Made by a program: the position numbers and the translations under genes. Positions 63,447 through 64,000 of a DNA stretch of 64,000 nt are shown in pieces (position 1 is the stretch's first letter; each line of letters opens with the position of its first letter). This DNA is from Azospirillum sp. OGB3 (GTDB taxonomy: Bacteria > Pseudomonadota > Alphaproteobacteria > Azospirillales > Azospirillaceae). The stretch covers positions 62,001 through 126,000 of the forward strand of contig NZ_JACHYN010000013.1 in assembly GCF_014192915.1 (NCBI RefSeq), written 5' to 3'. The notes below the pieces were generated by a model that did not search any database, was not told the origin of the DNA, and saw only the letters and a list, made by a program, of their open reading frames with translations.

Positions 63447-64000
63447 GCAGCGTTACGGCCAGGGCTCCCGCGGTCGAGACGCCTTTCCTGCGGCTGGCGC
63501 GGGACTTCGCGCGGTCGCGCACGGCGCTGGCCGGGCTGGCGGTGCTGGTGCTGATCGTGCTGGCCGCCCTGTTCGCCCGCTGGGTGGTGCCGCAGGACCC
63601 CTACGATCTCGCGCAACTGGACATCCTCGACGGCATGATGGCGCCGGGGTCGCTGGGCGGCGGCGGCTGGACCTATTGGCTGGGCACCGACGACCAGGGG
63701 CGCGACATGCTGTCGGCCATCGTCTTCGGCCTGCGCACCAGCCTGCTGGTCGGGGTGGTCGCCACGCTGATCGCGCTGGCCGTCGGCGTGGCGGTCGGGC
63801 TGCTCGCCGCCTATGCGGGGGACCGGGTGGACGGGCTGATCATGCGGCTGGTCGACATCCAGCTCTCCTTCCCGGCCATCCTGATCGCGCTGATCCTGCT
63901 GGCCCTGCTGGGGAAGGGCGTGGACAAGGTCATCGTCGCGCTGGCCGCCGTGCAGTGGGCCTACTACGCGCGCACCATCCGCGGCTCCGCCCTGGTGGAA
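63443..64000 (+). CDS. ABC transporter permease (DppC type), 3' end cut by window
   Basis: 186 residues visible, no stop before the edge. N-terminal OppC-type segment (RDFARSRTALAGLAVLVLIV, about 21-40), the conserved YWLGTDDQGRDMLSAIVFGLRTSL block and several membrane helices. The ATG overlaps the DppB-type stop. ATPase genes are expected to the right. Confidence 0.92.
   Translation, partial: MSSVTARAPAVETPFLRLARDFARSRTALAGLAVLVLIVLAALFARWVVPQDPYDLAQLDILDGMMAPGSLGGGGWTYWLGTDDQGRDMLSAIVFGLRTSLLVGVVATLIALAVGVAVGLLAAYAGDRVDGLIMRLVDIQLSFPAILIALILLALLGKGVDKVIVALAAVQWAYYARTIRGSALVE

Overview
The window reads as a stretch of a high-GC alphaproteobacterial chromosome, most likely Azospirillum or a close Rhodospirillales relative. 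That is inference from strong GC bias at third codon positions, the gene families present (fused EIIA-HPr-EI fructose PTS, bacteriophytochrome, duplicated CcoG, many two-component proteins) and the style of the intergenic palindromes. No database was searched. Genes are densely packed on both strands. I found no phage, insertion sequence, CRISPR array or rRNA; there is one tRNA.

Layout. 1-2,450: gene tail, a compact palindromic repeat, a secreted hypothetical protein, lipB, tRNA-Leu(GAG) and a STAS protein. 2,451-6,731: mgtE, then a TPP riboswitch driving thiO-thiS-thiG, with a PaaI-type thioesterase behind. 6,770-13,705: small secreted protein, NnrU, DUF4139 protein, RidA, a 61-aa ORF, an orphan OmpR-type regulator, an HCCA-isomerase-like protein and a K+-channel-like protein. 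13,712-20,067: ccoG copy 1, a MocR-type regulator, a possible small RNA and ppc. 20,365-24,376: SMP-30 lactonase, class II fba, a GH12-like protein and a DxD glycosyltransferase. 24,483-26,982: a 34-aa membrane ORF, ccoG copy 2 and an FNR-like regulator. 27,349-33,035: bacteriophytochrome kinase, response regulator and hybrid kinase. 33,103-38,428: fruB-fruK-fruA. 38,599-42,631: orphan sensor kinase and a TPR/glycosyltransferase protein. 42,583-46,765: TonB receptor, FecR and a divergent FecI with a Fur-like box between. 46,974-49,924: GT51-like protein, cysE and a LysR regulator. 50,110-58,742: polyamine-type ABC transporter, ureohydrolase, nitrilase-family amidase, threonine dehydratase and an NCS2 permease. 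58,905-64,000: aldehyde dehydrogenase and a peptide/opine-type ABC transporter cut by the window end.

How the parts fit. Both ccoG copies carry a TTG(A/C)-N6-(T/G)CAA box about 102 nt upstream of the start codon, and an FNR-like regulator with an E..SR recognition helix sits beside copy 2; this suggests oxygen control of cbb3 oxidase maturation. The LysR gene and the ABC/ureohydrolase operon are divergent around a perfect 7-bp inverted repeat, suggesting substrate-induced uptake and breakdown of a guanidino or polyamine compound. The iron locus has the sigma / anti-sigma / transducer logic of the Fec system. Phytochrome, response regulator and hybrid kinase form one light-signalling unit.

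The least explained signals are a family of GC-rich palindromic elements placed right after stop codons, two of them near-identical in opposite orientation 3.4 kb apart, a putative ~105-nt RNA between ppc and the MocR gene, and a structured leader ahead of mgtE.
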